Source of the DNA: Zeimonas sp964481165
GTDB lineage: Bacteria; Pseudomonadota; Gammaproteobacteria; Burkholderiales; Burkholderiaceae_E
Assembly: GCA_964481165.1 (NCBI GenBank)
Contig: CAYZYC010000088.1
Location: forward strand, 1-10,465
DNA length: 10,465 nucleotides
Direction of reading: 5' to 3'
Shown here piece after piece: positions 1-6,088 of the stretch. Both the position numbers and the translations under genes were made by a program. Position 1 is the first letter of the stretch; the number at the start of each line of letters is the position of its first letter. The notes beneath the pieces are model-generated. The model did no database searches, was not told the origin of the DNA, and saw only the letters and a program-made list of their open reading frames with translations.

Positions 1-79
1 GCCAGCGGCCGTACCCGTAGCCGAGGGCGATCGTGATGAACACCGGCAGGATGATCGCGAGAATGCGTTCGAAGAGCAT
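1..79 (-). CDS. AEC-family (auxin efflux carrier type) permease, N-terminal fragment
   Basis: Only the first 26 codons are inside the window. They read MLFERILAIILPVFITIALG followed by YGYGRW, a hydrophobic first membrane segment ending in a Gly-Tyr-Gly turn. This opening is typical of AEC-family (PF03547) permeases, which export organic acids or other small anions across the inner membrane. No clear Shine-Dalgarno lies ahead of the ATG. The start sits 29 bases after the stop of the TRIC-like gene on the same strand, so translation may depend on read-through from that gene. An in-frame TAA lies just upstream, which limits how far the start could move. The family call rests on a short segment; another multi-pass permease remains possible. 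Confidence 0.6.
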   Translation of the reverse strand, partial: MLFERILAIILPVFITIALGYGYGRW

Positions 80-108
80 GGAGCGCGCGTCGTGGTGTTA
101 GCCGGCCC

Positions 109-738
109 CTACTCCCAACGCTGCCGGTACGAGAAGATCGGCAGGCGCCATCCGCGCCGGATCGCCAGCAGTCGCAGGCTCAGTCCGCCGGCGAAACAGA
201 CCGCGGTATTCAGGTCGATGTCGACGCCGAGCGCGCGCAGGCCGAGGAACACGGCGCATACGGCCAGCGAGACACTCGCATAGAGTTCGCGCCGGAACAC
301 GACGGGCACCTGGTTGCACAGCACGTCGCGCAGGATGCCGCCGGAGATTCCGGTGATCATGCCGGACATCACGACGACGACGGTCGGGTAGTCCATCTCC
401 AGCGCTACCGTGCAGCCGATCAGCGAGAACGCGACCAGTCCCATCGCGTCGAGCGCCAGGAACGCGCGCTTCAGGCGGTGCATGTAGCGCGCGACCACGG
501 TCGTCAGGAGCCCGGCCGAGATCACGACGTAGACGTACTCGGGGTGCTGCGTCCAGTGGATCGGGTAGTGGCCGAGCACGACGTCGCGGATGGTGCCGCC
601 GCCCAGCGCCGTGACGAACGCGATGACGACGACGCCGAAGACGTCCATGCTGCGACGCCCGGCGGCGAGCGCGCCGGACATCGCCTCGGCGGTGATGGCG
701 ATCAGGTAGACGATGCCCAGCACGTCGATGCTCAGCAC
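109..738 (-). CDS. TRIC/UPF0126 family cation channel protein (YicG/YadS-like)
   Basis: The product is 209 residues, matching the roughly 205-residue E. coli YicG and YadS proteins. It has two repeated halves of the UPF0126 (PF03458) domain. The glycine-kinked signatures are visible as GGGTIRDV at residues 46-53 and GGILRDVLCNQVP at 133-145, each inside a run of membrane helices, about seven in all. Prokaryotic homologues form trimeric potassium-permeable channels in the inner membrane; their physiological role is poorly known. The start is GTG, with a moderate GGGA Shine-Dalgarno six bases ahead. The gene is followed after 29 bases by the AEC-type permease, so the two probably share a transcript. 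It is divergent from the sugar dehydrogenase gene, with about 185 bases between them. Confidence 0.93.
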   Translation of the reverse strand: MLSIDVLGIVYLIAITAEAMSGALAAGRRSMDVFGVVVIAFVTALGGGTIRDVVLGHYPIHWTQHPEYVYVVISAGLLTTVVARYMHRLKRAFLALDAMGLVAFSLIGCTVALEMDYPTVVVVMSGMITGISGGILRDVLCNQVPVVFRRELYASVSLAVCAVFLGLRALGVDIDLNTAVCFAGGLSLRLLAIRRGWRLPIFSYRQRWE

Positions 739-923
739 AGGGCTTCCCGTCGACGCGTGGAGCGCATCGAGCTTCCCGTAGTGGATTGAAGACCCGGACC
801 CACCAGTCGCGCGCGCCGACGCGGCGAGGGTCCGAGACAGGGAGATTACGTGCCCCGCCGGGAAATGTGCAACGCTGTGTCTCGCGAACTGCCGTCGCCG
901 CGCCGCTCTCGAAGGGATATCTC
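739..923. other. Divergent intergenic region between TRIC and sugar dehydrogenase genes
   Basis: These 185 bases should hold the promoters of both divergent genes. The dehydrogenase reading frame is open back to 786, but the predicted residues there lack a signal peptide and are rich in Arg, Pro and Ser, so I treat them as non-coding. The Shine-Dalgarno for the dehydrogenase (GAAGGGA) is at 911-917. I could not pick out a convincing -35/-10 pair. Confidence 0.5.
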
Positions 924-2084
924 ATGCACGTACTGCGCCGCCGGGGCCTGCTTCGGCCTTTCGGCCTGGTCCTGTCCTTCGTCTTCCCGATCGCCGTCGC
1001 GACCGCCGCGCTCGCGCAGGCACCGCGTTCGCCGACTCCGCAGCCCGTCGACGCACCGGTGCGGACGACCGTCGTGGCCGAGGGGCTCGAGCGTCCCTGG
1101 GCGATCGAGTTCCTGCCCGACGGCCGCATGCTCGTCACCGAGCGCCCCGGGCACCTGCGCGTGATCGGCACCGACGGCAGCGTGTCGAAGCCGCTCGAAG
1201 GCGTTCCGAAGGTCTACGCGCGCGGCCAGGGCGGCCTGCTCGACATCGCGCTGTCGCCGCGATTCGCCGAAGACCGGATGCTGTACCTGTCGTACGCCGA
1301 GCCCGGCGACGGCGGCGCCGGCACGGCGGTGGCGCGCGCGCGGTTCGCGGACAGCGGCCTGCACGACCTGCAGGTGATCTGGCGCCAGGTGCCTAAGGTT
1401 CGCGGGGGGAATCATTGGGGTTCGCGGCTGGTGTTCGCCAACGACGGCACGCTGTTCGTGACGCTCGGCGACCGTTTCAACTATCGCGACCAGGCGCAGG
1501 ATCTCTCCAACACGATCGGCAAGATCGTGCGGATCCAACCGGACGGATCGATCCCGAAGGACAACCCGTTCGTCGGGCGCGAAGGCGCGCGCCCGGAGAT
1601 CTGGTCGTACGGCCATCGCAACATCCAGGCAGCGGCGCTGCATCCGCAGACCGGATTGCTGTGGACGGTCATGCACGGCGCACGCGGCGGCGACGAACTG
1701 GACCAGCCGCAGGCGGGACGCAACTACGGCTGGCCCGTCATCACCTATGGTGTCGACTACTCGGGAGCGAAGATCGGCGAGGGCACCGCGCGCGAAGGGA
1801 TGGAGCAGCCGGTGTACTGGTGGGACCCGGTGATCGCGCCCTCCGGCGCGCAGTTCTACACCGGCGACCGGCTGCCCGGCTGGAAGGGCGATCTGCTCGT
1901 CGGCTCGCTGAATCCCGGCGCACTGGTGCGCCTTCGCATCGAGGACGGCAGGGTCGTGCGGGAAGTGCGGCACCTGCCCGACGTCGGCCGCGTGCGCGAC
2001 GTGAAGCAGGGGCCGGACGGGCTGGTCTACCTGGCGATCGACAGTGCCGACGGAAAGGTTCTTCGCGTCGAACCGCGGCAGTGA
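924..2084 (+). CDS. Secreted PQQ-dependent sugar dehydrogenase (GSDH/YliI family)
   Basis: The 386-residue product belongs to the soluble glucose/sorbosone dehydrogenase family (PF07995), six-bladed beta-propellers that oxidise aldose sugars using PQQ in the periplasm. Residues 1 to about 33 form a signal peptide: an Arg-rich start, a hydrophobic stretch and ALAQA. Family blocks follow: PWAIEFLPDGRMLVTERPG from residue 58, GQGGLLDIALSP 101-112, RGGNHWGSRLVF 160-171, WSYGHRN 227-233 and RNYGWPVITYG 266-276. His164 lies where the catalytic base sits in Acinetobacter s-GDH. ATG 924 was chosen because GAAGGGA lies six bases ahead and the signal peptide begins there; the open frame extends further upstream. 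No PQQ biosynthesis genes are in the window. The sugar substrate cannot be told from sequence; E. coli Asd/YliI is the nearest well-known relative. Confidence 0.93.
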   Translation: MHVLRRRGLLRPFGLVLSFVFPIAVATAALAQAPRSPTPQPVDAPVRTTVVAEGLERPWAIEFLPDGRMLVTERPGHLRVIGTDGSVSKPLEGVPKVYARGQGGLLDIALSPRFAEDRMLYLSYAEPGDGGAGTAVARARFADSGLHDLQVIWRQVPKVRGGNHWGSRLVFANDGTLFVTLGDRFNYRDQAQDLSNTIGKIVRIQPDGSIPKDNPFVGREGARPEIWSYGHRNIQAAALHPQTGLLWTVMHGARGGDELDQPQAGRNYGWPVITYGVDYSGAKIGEGTAREGMEQPVYWWDPVIAPSGAQFYTGDRLPGWKGDLLVGSLNPGALVRLRIEDGRVVREVRHLPDVGRVRDVKQGPDGLVYLAIDSADGKVLRVEPRQ

Positions 2085-2114
2085 AGCCGCGGCACCGAGG
2101 CCGCGGCACCGAGG
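2073..2114. repeat. Three 14-bp tandem repeats across the dehydrogenase stop codon
   Basis: CCGCGGCACCGAGG occurs twice, back to back, at 2087-2100 and 2101-2114. A related unit, CCGCGGCAGTGAAG (11 of 14 bases identical), precedes them at 2073-2086 and contains the TGA stop of the dehydrogenase gene. The array ends two bases before the stop of the convergent PPOX-like gene. It looks like local slippage duplication of a gene end; there is no T-tract that would make it a standard terminator. Confidence 0.85.
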
Positions 2115-2116
2115 CG

Positions 2117-2500
2117 CTACAGCTGCATTTCGCAGCGCTCGACGTCGATCACCAGCGCGCCGCGCGCCCACGGGAACACCGCTTTGGCGCGCTCGGCGAG
2201 TTCGCCCTCGGTCTGCACGCTGCCCTTGCCGTGAACGACTCCGCCCTGTCCGGGGCCGCGCGAGCCGCGCACCGCGCGTGACGCCGCCATCAGCTGGATC
2301 CGGGCGTCGCGCTGCAGGTTCTCCTCGGTGCGCTTGTAGTATCCGGCCGGAAGCACGATGCGCGCGTCGTCGATGCCGATGCGGCGCGCGTAGTCGCCCC
2401 AGTTCCCGACGAGGTGCGGCCCGTCGGGGCCCTGCGTGACGATGGCGACGAACTCGGCTTTCTCGAGCAGTTCGCGGGCGGTGGGGTCGAGTGCGGTCAT
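2117..2500 (-). CDS. Pyridoxamine 5'-phosphate oxidase-like FMN split-barrel protein
   Basis: The 127-residue product has the layout of small PPOX-family proteins: a short helix (LLEKAEFVAIV), two strands with the turn QGPDGPHLVGNWG (residues 23-35), the strand ARIVLPAGYYKRTEENLQRD (46-65) and a closing strand pair GQGGVVHGKGSVQ (84-96). The GYYKRTEENL stretch resembles the phosphate-contacting segment of flavin-binding split barrels. Members bind FMN, F420 or heme and reduce diverse substrates; this one's substrate is unknown. AAGGA lies six bases ahead of the ATG. It converges on the dehydrogenase gene and is divergent from the EamA permease gene across 82 bases. True PdxH enzymes are about 200 residues, so this is not a pyridoxine biosynthesis enzyme. 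Confidence 0.8.
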   Translation of the reverse strand: MTALDPTARELLEKAEFVAIVTQGPDGPHLVGNWGDYARRIGIDDARIVLPAGYYKRTEENLQRDARIQLMAASRAVRGSRGPGQGGVVHGKGSVQTEGELAERAKAVFPWARGALVIDVERCEMQL

Positions 2501-2582
2501 GGCGTTTCCTTTGCGATTTCGTCGATGAACCCCCGAGAATCACGCAGCCGGTGCACCGGCGGAATGATCTGGCTCAAACCGG

Positions 2583-3599
2583 ATGTCGAACGGGACCGGC
2601 GACAATCCCGGCTCCCCGAACGACGACGCGGGCAGCCGCGCCTTCGCTGCCTTGAACCCCTTCGCTGCCAACCGCCGCGGCATCCTGAGCATGGCCGGCG
2701 CGATGGCCTGCTTCGTCGCCAACGACACGGTGGTGAAGCTGGTCAGTGCGTCGATGCCGACCGCACAGCTGATCTTCCTGCGCGGCGTGCTCGCGACCGT
2801 CATCGTGCTGGCCGCCGTGCATGCATCCGGTGCCGGCGCTCGCCTGCGCGACACCGTTGCGCCGGGCGTGGTTCCGCGCGCGCTCGCCGAGTCCGTGGCC
2901 ACCGTGCTCTATCTGACCGCGCTGTTCCACCTGCCGCTGGCGAACGCAGCGGCGATCAATCTGTCGGCGCCGCTGTTCATCGTCGTGCTCGCCGTCGTGT
3001 TCCTGCGCGAACGTGTCGGGCGTGCGCATTGGCTCGCCGTCCTCGCGGGCTTCGCCGGCGTCGTTCTCGTCGTGCAGCCCGGCCTCGACGGCTTCAACGG
3101 CTACGCGATCGTGTGCCTGATCGGCGCATTGTTCCAGGCGGTGCGCGACCTGCTCACGCGCCGGATTCGCGACGACGTTCCTGCGGTGCTGATCACGCTG
3201 ACGACCACCGTCGCGGTCACCGCGGTCGCCGGCGCGCTGTCGCTCTTCGAAGGGTGGCGCGCGTTCGGCGTGCGCGAACTCGCCCCGCTCGCGCTCGCCG
3301 CCGCATTCCTGATGGGCGCGTACTGGCTGATCGTCGATGCGATGCGGCACGGCCGGATGTCGCTCGTCGCGCCGTTTCGCTACACCGGCGTGCTGTACGC
3401 GATCGTGCTCGGATACCTCGTCTGGGGCGACGTGCCGAACCGGCTCGCGTGGGGCGGCATCGCGCTGCTGGTGGCGGCCGGCCTTTTCGTGTTGTACCGG
3501 GAGCGGGTGCGCACGCGCATCGCCCCACGCCGCGCCGGCCTTCGTTTGACAACGAGCCCCCGGCGCTGCTCCAATCCGCCTGCCTCCGAAGGGGAGTAG
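2583..3599 (+). CDS. EamA/DMT-superfamily permease
   Basis: The 338-residue product has ten predicted membrane helices in two EamA repeats (about residues 35-165 and 175-305). The classic first-repeat pattern is clear: LPLANAAAINLSAPLFIVVLAVVFLRERVG (117-146), then GFAGVVLVVQPG. Such inner-membrane carriers export or import metabolites; the substrate cannot be predicted. The ATG has only a weak ribosome site. An N-terminal soluble tail (residues 1-33, rich in Asn, Gly and Asp) precedes the first helix. The last 28 or so residues, after LFVLYRERVR, are hydrophilic and rich in Arg, Pro and Ser. They are encoded over the promoter and first bases of the downstream riboswitch, and the TAG stop is part of the riboswitch consensus. 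The tail is probably an incidental extension and not a conserved domain. Confidence 0.9.
   Translation: MSNGTGDNPGSPNDDAGSRAFAALNPFAANRRGILSMAGAMACFVANDTVVKLVSASMPTAQLIFLRGVLATVIVLAAVHASGAGARLRDTVAPGVVPRALAESVATVLYLTALFHLPLANAAAINLSAPLFIVVLAVVFLRERVGRAHWLAVLAGFAGVVLVVQPGLDGFNGYAIVCLIGALFQAVRDLLTRRIRDDVPAVLITLTTTVAVTAVAGALSLFEGWRAFGVRELAPLALAAAFLMGAYWLIVDAMRHGRMSLVAPFRYTGVLYAIVLGYLVWGDVPNRLAWGGIALLVAAGLFVLYRERVRTRIAPRRAGLRLTTSPRRCSNPPASEGE
3546..3575 (+). promoter_or_regulatory. Sigma-70-type promoter for the riboswitch-terC transcript
   Basis: A perfect TTGACA -35 box lies at 3546-3551. After an 18-base spacer comes TCCAAT at 3570-3575, matching four of six bases of the -10 consensus. Transcription would begin near 3582, just before the conserved 5' end of the yybP-ykoY aptamer. 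The promoter lies inside the last codons of the EamA gene. The placement relative to the aptamer is the main support. Confidence 0.7.
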
Positions 3600-3726
3600 C
3601 TCGCGGGGATCTTCTCGATCCGCGTGCTGCGGCATCGTCAGTACGGATCCGGTCGCGGGCGGCGACCGTCGGGATTCCGGTGCCGCAGGCCGTTGCGCGC
3701 AAGGCGCGCCGGCCGGCAAGACCGAC
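3587..3726 (+). promoter_or_regulatory. yybP-ykoY (manganese) riboswitch aptamer upstream of terC
   Basis: The conserved 5' element AAGGGGAGUAGC lies at 3589-3600 and its 3' partner GGCAAGACC at 3715-3723, as in the family (RF00080). Between them I can place the expected stems. A 5-bp stem CGCGG/CCGCG (3602-3606 with 3620-3624) encloses a short loop. A perfect 8-bp stem CTGCGGCA/TGCCGCAG (3627-3634 with 3681-3688) is followed by the conserved UCGUCA loop (3635-3640). A hairpin GGTCGC/GCGACC is at 3651-3656 and 3662-3667, the conserved CCGG at 3677-3680, and a last hairpin with arms GCCG plus GCGCGC (3689-3700) and GCGCGC plus CGGC (3704-3713). This matches the Lactococcus lactis crystal-structure layout. 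The family senses Mn2+ and often controls TerC/Alx or MntP genes, which fits the gene 63 bases downstream. Confidence 0.93.
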
Positions 3727-3774
3727 GACGGCGCCTGTTCCACGTTCCAGCCCCCGTCCTCGCCAGTCGGGTCG

Positions 3775-3788
3775 AAGAGGCACTCCCC
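3775..3788 (+). promoter_or_regulatory. terC ribosome binding site and candidate riboswitch expression platform
   Basis: AAGAGG at 3775-3780 is the Shine-Dalgarno, eight bases before ATG 3789. The bases between, ACTCCCC at 3782-3788, are the exact reverse complement of GGGGAGT at 3591-3597 in the aptamer core. Allowing one bulged A (3598), GC at 3599-3600 can also pair with GC at 3780-3781. This offers an alternative fold in which the unbound aptamer strand covers the start region. The pairing is seen; its regulatory role is inferred. Confidence 0.6.
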
Positions 3789-4808
3789 ATGATGAGCATC
3801 GGCACCCCGCTGATGTGGTCGTTGTTCGCCGCGTTCGTCGCGATCGCCCTGGTCGTCGATTTCCTCGCAATGAAGGGCCAGGGCGCGCACGCCGTCTCGA
3901 TGAAGGAGGCGACCGTCTGGTCGCTCGTCTGGGTCGCGGTGTCGTTCGTGTTCGTCGGCTGGCTGTGGTGGTACCTGGGCGGCCTGTCGGACGACGCCGG
4001 CGTGCGCGCGCTCGCCAACGACAAGGCGCTCGAGTTCGTCACCGGTTACCTGGTGGAGAAGGCACTCGCCGTCGACAACATCTTCGTGTTCCTGATGGTG
4101 TTCACCTACTTCGCGGTGCCGGCCGAGTTCCAGAAGCGCGTGCTGATGATCGGCATCCTCGGAGCGCTCGTGCTGCGCGCGGTGATGATCCTCGTCGGCG
4201 CGTGGCTGATCCTGCGCTTCCACTGGGTGCTGTACCTGTTCGGCGCGTTCCTCGTGTTCACCGGTTTCAAGATGTGGTGGGCAGCCGGCAAGGAACCCGA
4301 CCTCGAGTCGAACCCGGTGCTGCGCTGGATCAACCGGCGCATGAAGGTCGCGCCGGATTACGACGGCGAGCGCTTCTTCACCCGCGTCGACGGCGTGCGG
4401 ATGGCGACGCCGCTGTTCGTCGTGATCCTCCTGATCGGCATCGTCGACGTCGTCTTCGCGGTCGACTCGATCCCCGCGATCTTCGCGATCACGCTCGACC
4501 CGTTCATCGTGCTGACGTCGAACGTGTTCGCGATCCTCGGCCTGCGCGCGATGTACTTCCTGCTCGCCGGGATGCACGAGCGCTTCCACCTGTTGACCTA
4601 CGGGCTGGCGATCGTGCTGGTGTTCATCGGTACGAAGATGCTGCTGATCGACGTCTACAAGGTTCCGGTCGCGTGGTCGCTCGGGGTGACCGTGGCGGTG
4701 CTCGCAGCGACGATGGTGCTGTCGTTGTGGATCCCGCCGACGGGCAAGGGCGGCGGCGCGTACCCGTTTCGCCCGAAGCGGACCGAGCCGGATTCGCCGG
4801 GGCGTTGA
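3789..4808 (+). CDS. TerC/Alx family integral membrane protein, probable manganese exporter
   Basis: The 339-residue protein has about eight to nine membrane helices and the two acidic TerC (PF03741) signatures: EKALAVDN at residues 90-97 and DVVFAVDSIP at 220-229, plus Asp24 in the first helix (VVDFLAMKG). The length fits the Alx/YgjT group (about 320) and not the fused CBS-domain TerC proteins. Alx-type proteins sit in the inner membrane; E. coli Alx is under a pH- and Mn2+-sensing yybP-ykoY riboswitch and affects manganese levels. Here the same riboswitch class lies directly upstream, supporting a metal export role. ATG 3789 has AAGAGG eight bases ahead; the next codon is also ATG and could serve. 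The frame is open upstream to 3624, but that part is riboswitch RNA. The C-terminal tail after residue 316 is basic and disordered-looking. Confidence 0.95.
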   Translation: MMSIGTPLMWSLFAAFVAIALVVDFLAMKGQGAHAVSMKEATVWSLVWVAVSFVFVGWLWWYLGGLSDDAGVRALANDKALEFVTGYLVEKALAVDNIFVFLMVFTYFAVPAEFQKRVLMIGILGALVLRAVMILVGAWLILRFHWVLYLFGAFLVFTGFKMWWAAGKEPDLESNPVLRWINRRMKVAPDYDGERFFTRVDGVRMATPLFVVILLIGIVDVVFAVDSIPAIFAITLDPFIVLTSNVFAILGLRAMYFLLAGMHERFHLLTYGLAIVLVFIGTKMLLIDVYKVPVAWSLGVTVAVLAATMVLSLWIPPTGKGGGAYPFRPKRTEPDSPGR

Positions 4809-4975
4809 GCCGGACCGCCAGGCAGGAAAGCGCGATGCGCGCCCGGCTCGGCGTACTCCTGCACGCGGCGCAGCTTCGCGTCGAGCGGCCTCCTTGCCGA
4901 TGGTTCCTCCAGGATCGCCGACGATTGTGTTGCTCTTTGCGCACGCCGGTCATCGCTACTGACCGTTCGTACACG
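4809..4975. other. Intergenic region between terC and the PIN gene, no gene seen
   Basis: The 167 bases are shorter than a usual VapB antitoxin gene, and neither strand shows a ribbon-helix-helix or AbrB-like reading frame. The PIN frame is open through it, with an in-frame ATG at 4834. The residues that would add are Arg/Cys/Leu-rich and unlike the family. No T-tract terminator follows terC. Confidence 0.5.
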
Positions 4976-5386
4976 ATGGCGATCGTTCTCGACGCTTCGG
5001 TCGTCCTGGCGTGGCTCCTGCCGGACGAGCGCAGCGACGCGGCCGAGCGGCTGCTCGCGAGGGCGGTTCGCGAGCAGCTGCGCGCGCCTTCGCTGTTGCT
5101 CGTCGAGGTGGCCAACGCGCTGCTCCAGGCCGAGCGTCGCGAACGGCTCCGTCGTTCGGTGCGACTCGAGTTGTTCGATGCCTTCACGTCGTTGCCCATG
5201 GTGGTCGAACCGATCGCTGCCGAGGCGACCGGACGCGCGCTCGAGCTCGCGACCCTCGAGTCGCTTACGGTCTACGATGCGTGCTGTCTGGAACTGGCGC
5301 TTGCGCGCGATTGCGCGCTCGCCACTTTCGACGAGGCGCTCGGACAAGCCGCACGCGCCCGCGGAGTACCGGTTCTGGACGCCTGA
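4976..5386 (+). CDS. PIN-domain ribonuclease, VapC-like, without visible antitoxin
   Basis: The 136-residue product is a full-length PIN domain (PF01850). The four acidic active-site residues are present: Asp6 in IVLDASVVLAWLLPDE, Glu44 in LLVEVANALL, Asp101 in TVYDACCLELA and Asp119 in LATFDEALG. These would bind Mg2+ or Mn2+ for RNA cleavage. VapC toxins of type II systems have this length and layout and are normally encoded just after a VapB gene. Here no antitoxin frame is evident on either side, and the ATG has no good Shine-Dalgarno. ATG 4976 was chosen because the PIN fold starts directly with it. The neighbours upstream and downstream are unrelated. It could be a solitary VapC, a remnant of a broken pair, or a PIN protein with another role. 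Confidence 0.88.
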   Translation: MAIVLDASVVLAWLLPDERSDAAERLLARAVREQLRAPSLLLVEVANALLQAERRERLRRSVRLELFDAFTSLPMVVEPIAAEATGRALELATLESLTVYDACCLELALARDCALATFDEALGQAARARGVPVLDA

Positions 5387-5387
5387 G

Positions 5388-5406
5388 CGGCCGCGGGTCG
5401 CGGCCG
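5388..5406 (+). terminator. GC hairpin directly after the PIN gene, possible terminator
   Basis: CGGCCGCG at 5388-5395 and CGCGGCCG at 5399-5406 form a perfect 8-bp stem with a GGT loop, starting one base after the PIN gene stop. No T-run follows, so it is not a canonical intrinsic terminator. It may stabilise the 3' end or assist termination. Confidence 0.4.
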
Positions 5407-5508
5407 AATGTTCCGGCCAGCGCAGGCGCGCCGATTGCTGACGGTTTCCGCTCTGCGCCACGGAAGCGAACGGCGAAACGCCGAGCGCTCGAAGCACGGG
5501 AGGACGAA

Positions 5509-5949
5509 GTGGCCGAACTCATGGTGGTCGGAATCGACGACCGATACGACGCGGATCGGATCCTGGCCGAAATGAACCGCATCGACGCCGGACGCTCGCA
5601 GGAAGCCGCGGGTGAAGAAGGACTGGCAGGGTTGATCATGCCTGCGTCGATGCAGTCGGCGGTCGGCGGAAGCCTGCGGGCGAGCGGCGAAGACCTTACG
5701 GAGTCGTTGTCCGACTGCGGCATCGAGCAAGGCTTCGTCCTCTCGCTTGCCGAAATGCTCGAGACCGACACTCCGGCTCTGTTCCTCGTCGTGCGCCAGT
5801 CGCAAACCGGGATAGTGCTGGCAGAACTTTCCGGTGTTGCAGGACGCGTTCTGCGCTCCCCGGTGGCGGTCGATCAGATCCCTCGCCTGCAGAGCGCGCT
5901 GTCGCGTATCACGGCGCCGGAAACTTCTCGGGGCGGGGATCGGGGATGA
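5509..5949 (+). CDS. Short, divergent DUF1269-like protein
   Basis: The 146-residue product begins MAELMVVGIDDRYDADRILAEM, the usual N-terminus of DUF1269 proteins (MSELIVVGFDD-type). It ends with GIEQGFVLSLAEMLETDTPALFLVVRQ (roughly 72-98) and GVAGRVLRSPV, which match the family's C-terminal half (family pattern TSALFVLVRK and GGTVLRTSL). Family members have about 160-170 residues with a Gly-rich hydrophobic middle; their function is unknown. Here the segment that normally carries a strand and the charged KLKQ-type linker is missing. The Gly-rich part is reduced to GLAGLIMPASMQSAVGG and looks too polar to cross a membrane. I see no frameshift that would restore it. The start is GTG 5509, with GGGAGG at 5498-5503, five bases ahead. 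An ATG four codons later is possible but would remove conserved residues. Confidence 0.75.
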   Translation: MAELMVVGIDDRYDADRILAEMNRIDAGRSQEAAGEEGLAGLIMPASMQSAVGGSLRASGEDLTESLSDCGIEQGFVLSLAEMLETDTPALFLVVRQSQTGIVLAELSGVAGRVLRSPVAVDQIPRLQSALSRITAPETSRGGDRG

Positions 5950-6040
5950 AACCGTCGCGATCGGGCATCTTCACCTGGGCGAGATTGTTCGCATCGCCGA
6001 CCGGAGAGTTCCCCTCGCCGCGCGATTGAACGATGATTGC

Positions 6041-6060
6041 CACGTGCACGGGTGCACGTG
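6041..6060. promoter_or_regulatory. Perfect 9-bp inverted repeat upstream of the thioesterase gene
   Basis: CACGTGCAC (6041-6049) and GTGCACGTG (6052-6060) are exact inverted copies separated by GG. A further TACGTG follows at 6061-6066. The dyad lies 28 bases before the thioesterase start and within the 139-base gap after the DUF1269-like gene. It could be an operator for a dimeric regulator or an RNA hairpin in the leader. No regulator gene is adjacent, so which it is cannot be told. Confidence 0.5.
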
Positions 6061-6088
6061 TACGTGTTCGCGACGCCCGAATATCGCC

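Noticed and set aside
98..1171. A 357-codon minus-strand frame overlapping the TRIC-like gene in another frame
   Set aside because: Arg/Pro-rich with no motif; the TRIC frame has conserved signatures over the same DNA.
846..2543. A 565-codon open frame on the minus strand, antisense to the dehydrogenase and continuing past the PPOX-like gene
   Set aside because: Arg/Ala/His-rich composition without any domain, antisense to a clear PQQ dehydrogenase; a by-product of high GC content.
3624..3788. A 55-residue N-terminal extension of the TerC protein
   Set aside because: The DNA is the riboswitch; the encoded residues are mostly Arg and unlike any TerC N-terminus, and the ribosome site lies before 3789.
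2574..4589. A 671-codon minus-strand open frame rich in His, Asp, Glu and Arg
   Set aside because: Low-complexity composition, exactly antisense to the EamA and TerC genes, which have clear families; no ribosome site of note.
2414..4975. The long open frame that leads into the PIN gene, with in-frame ATG 4834
   Set aside because: The part before 4976 is an out-of-frame shadow of the EamA and TerC genes; PIN proteins begin with the IVLDAS strand right at the start chosen.
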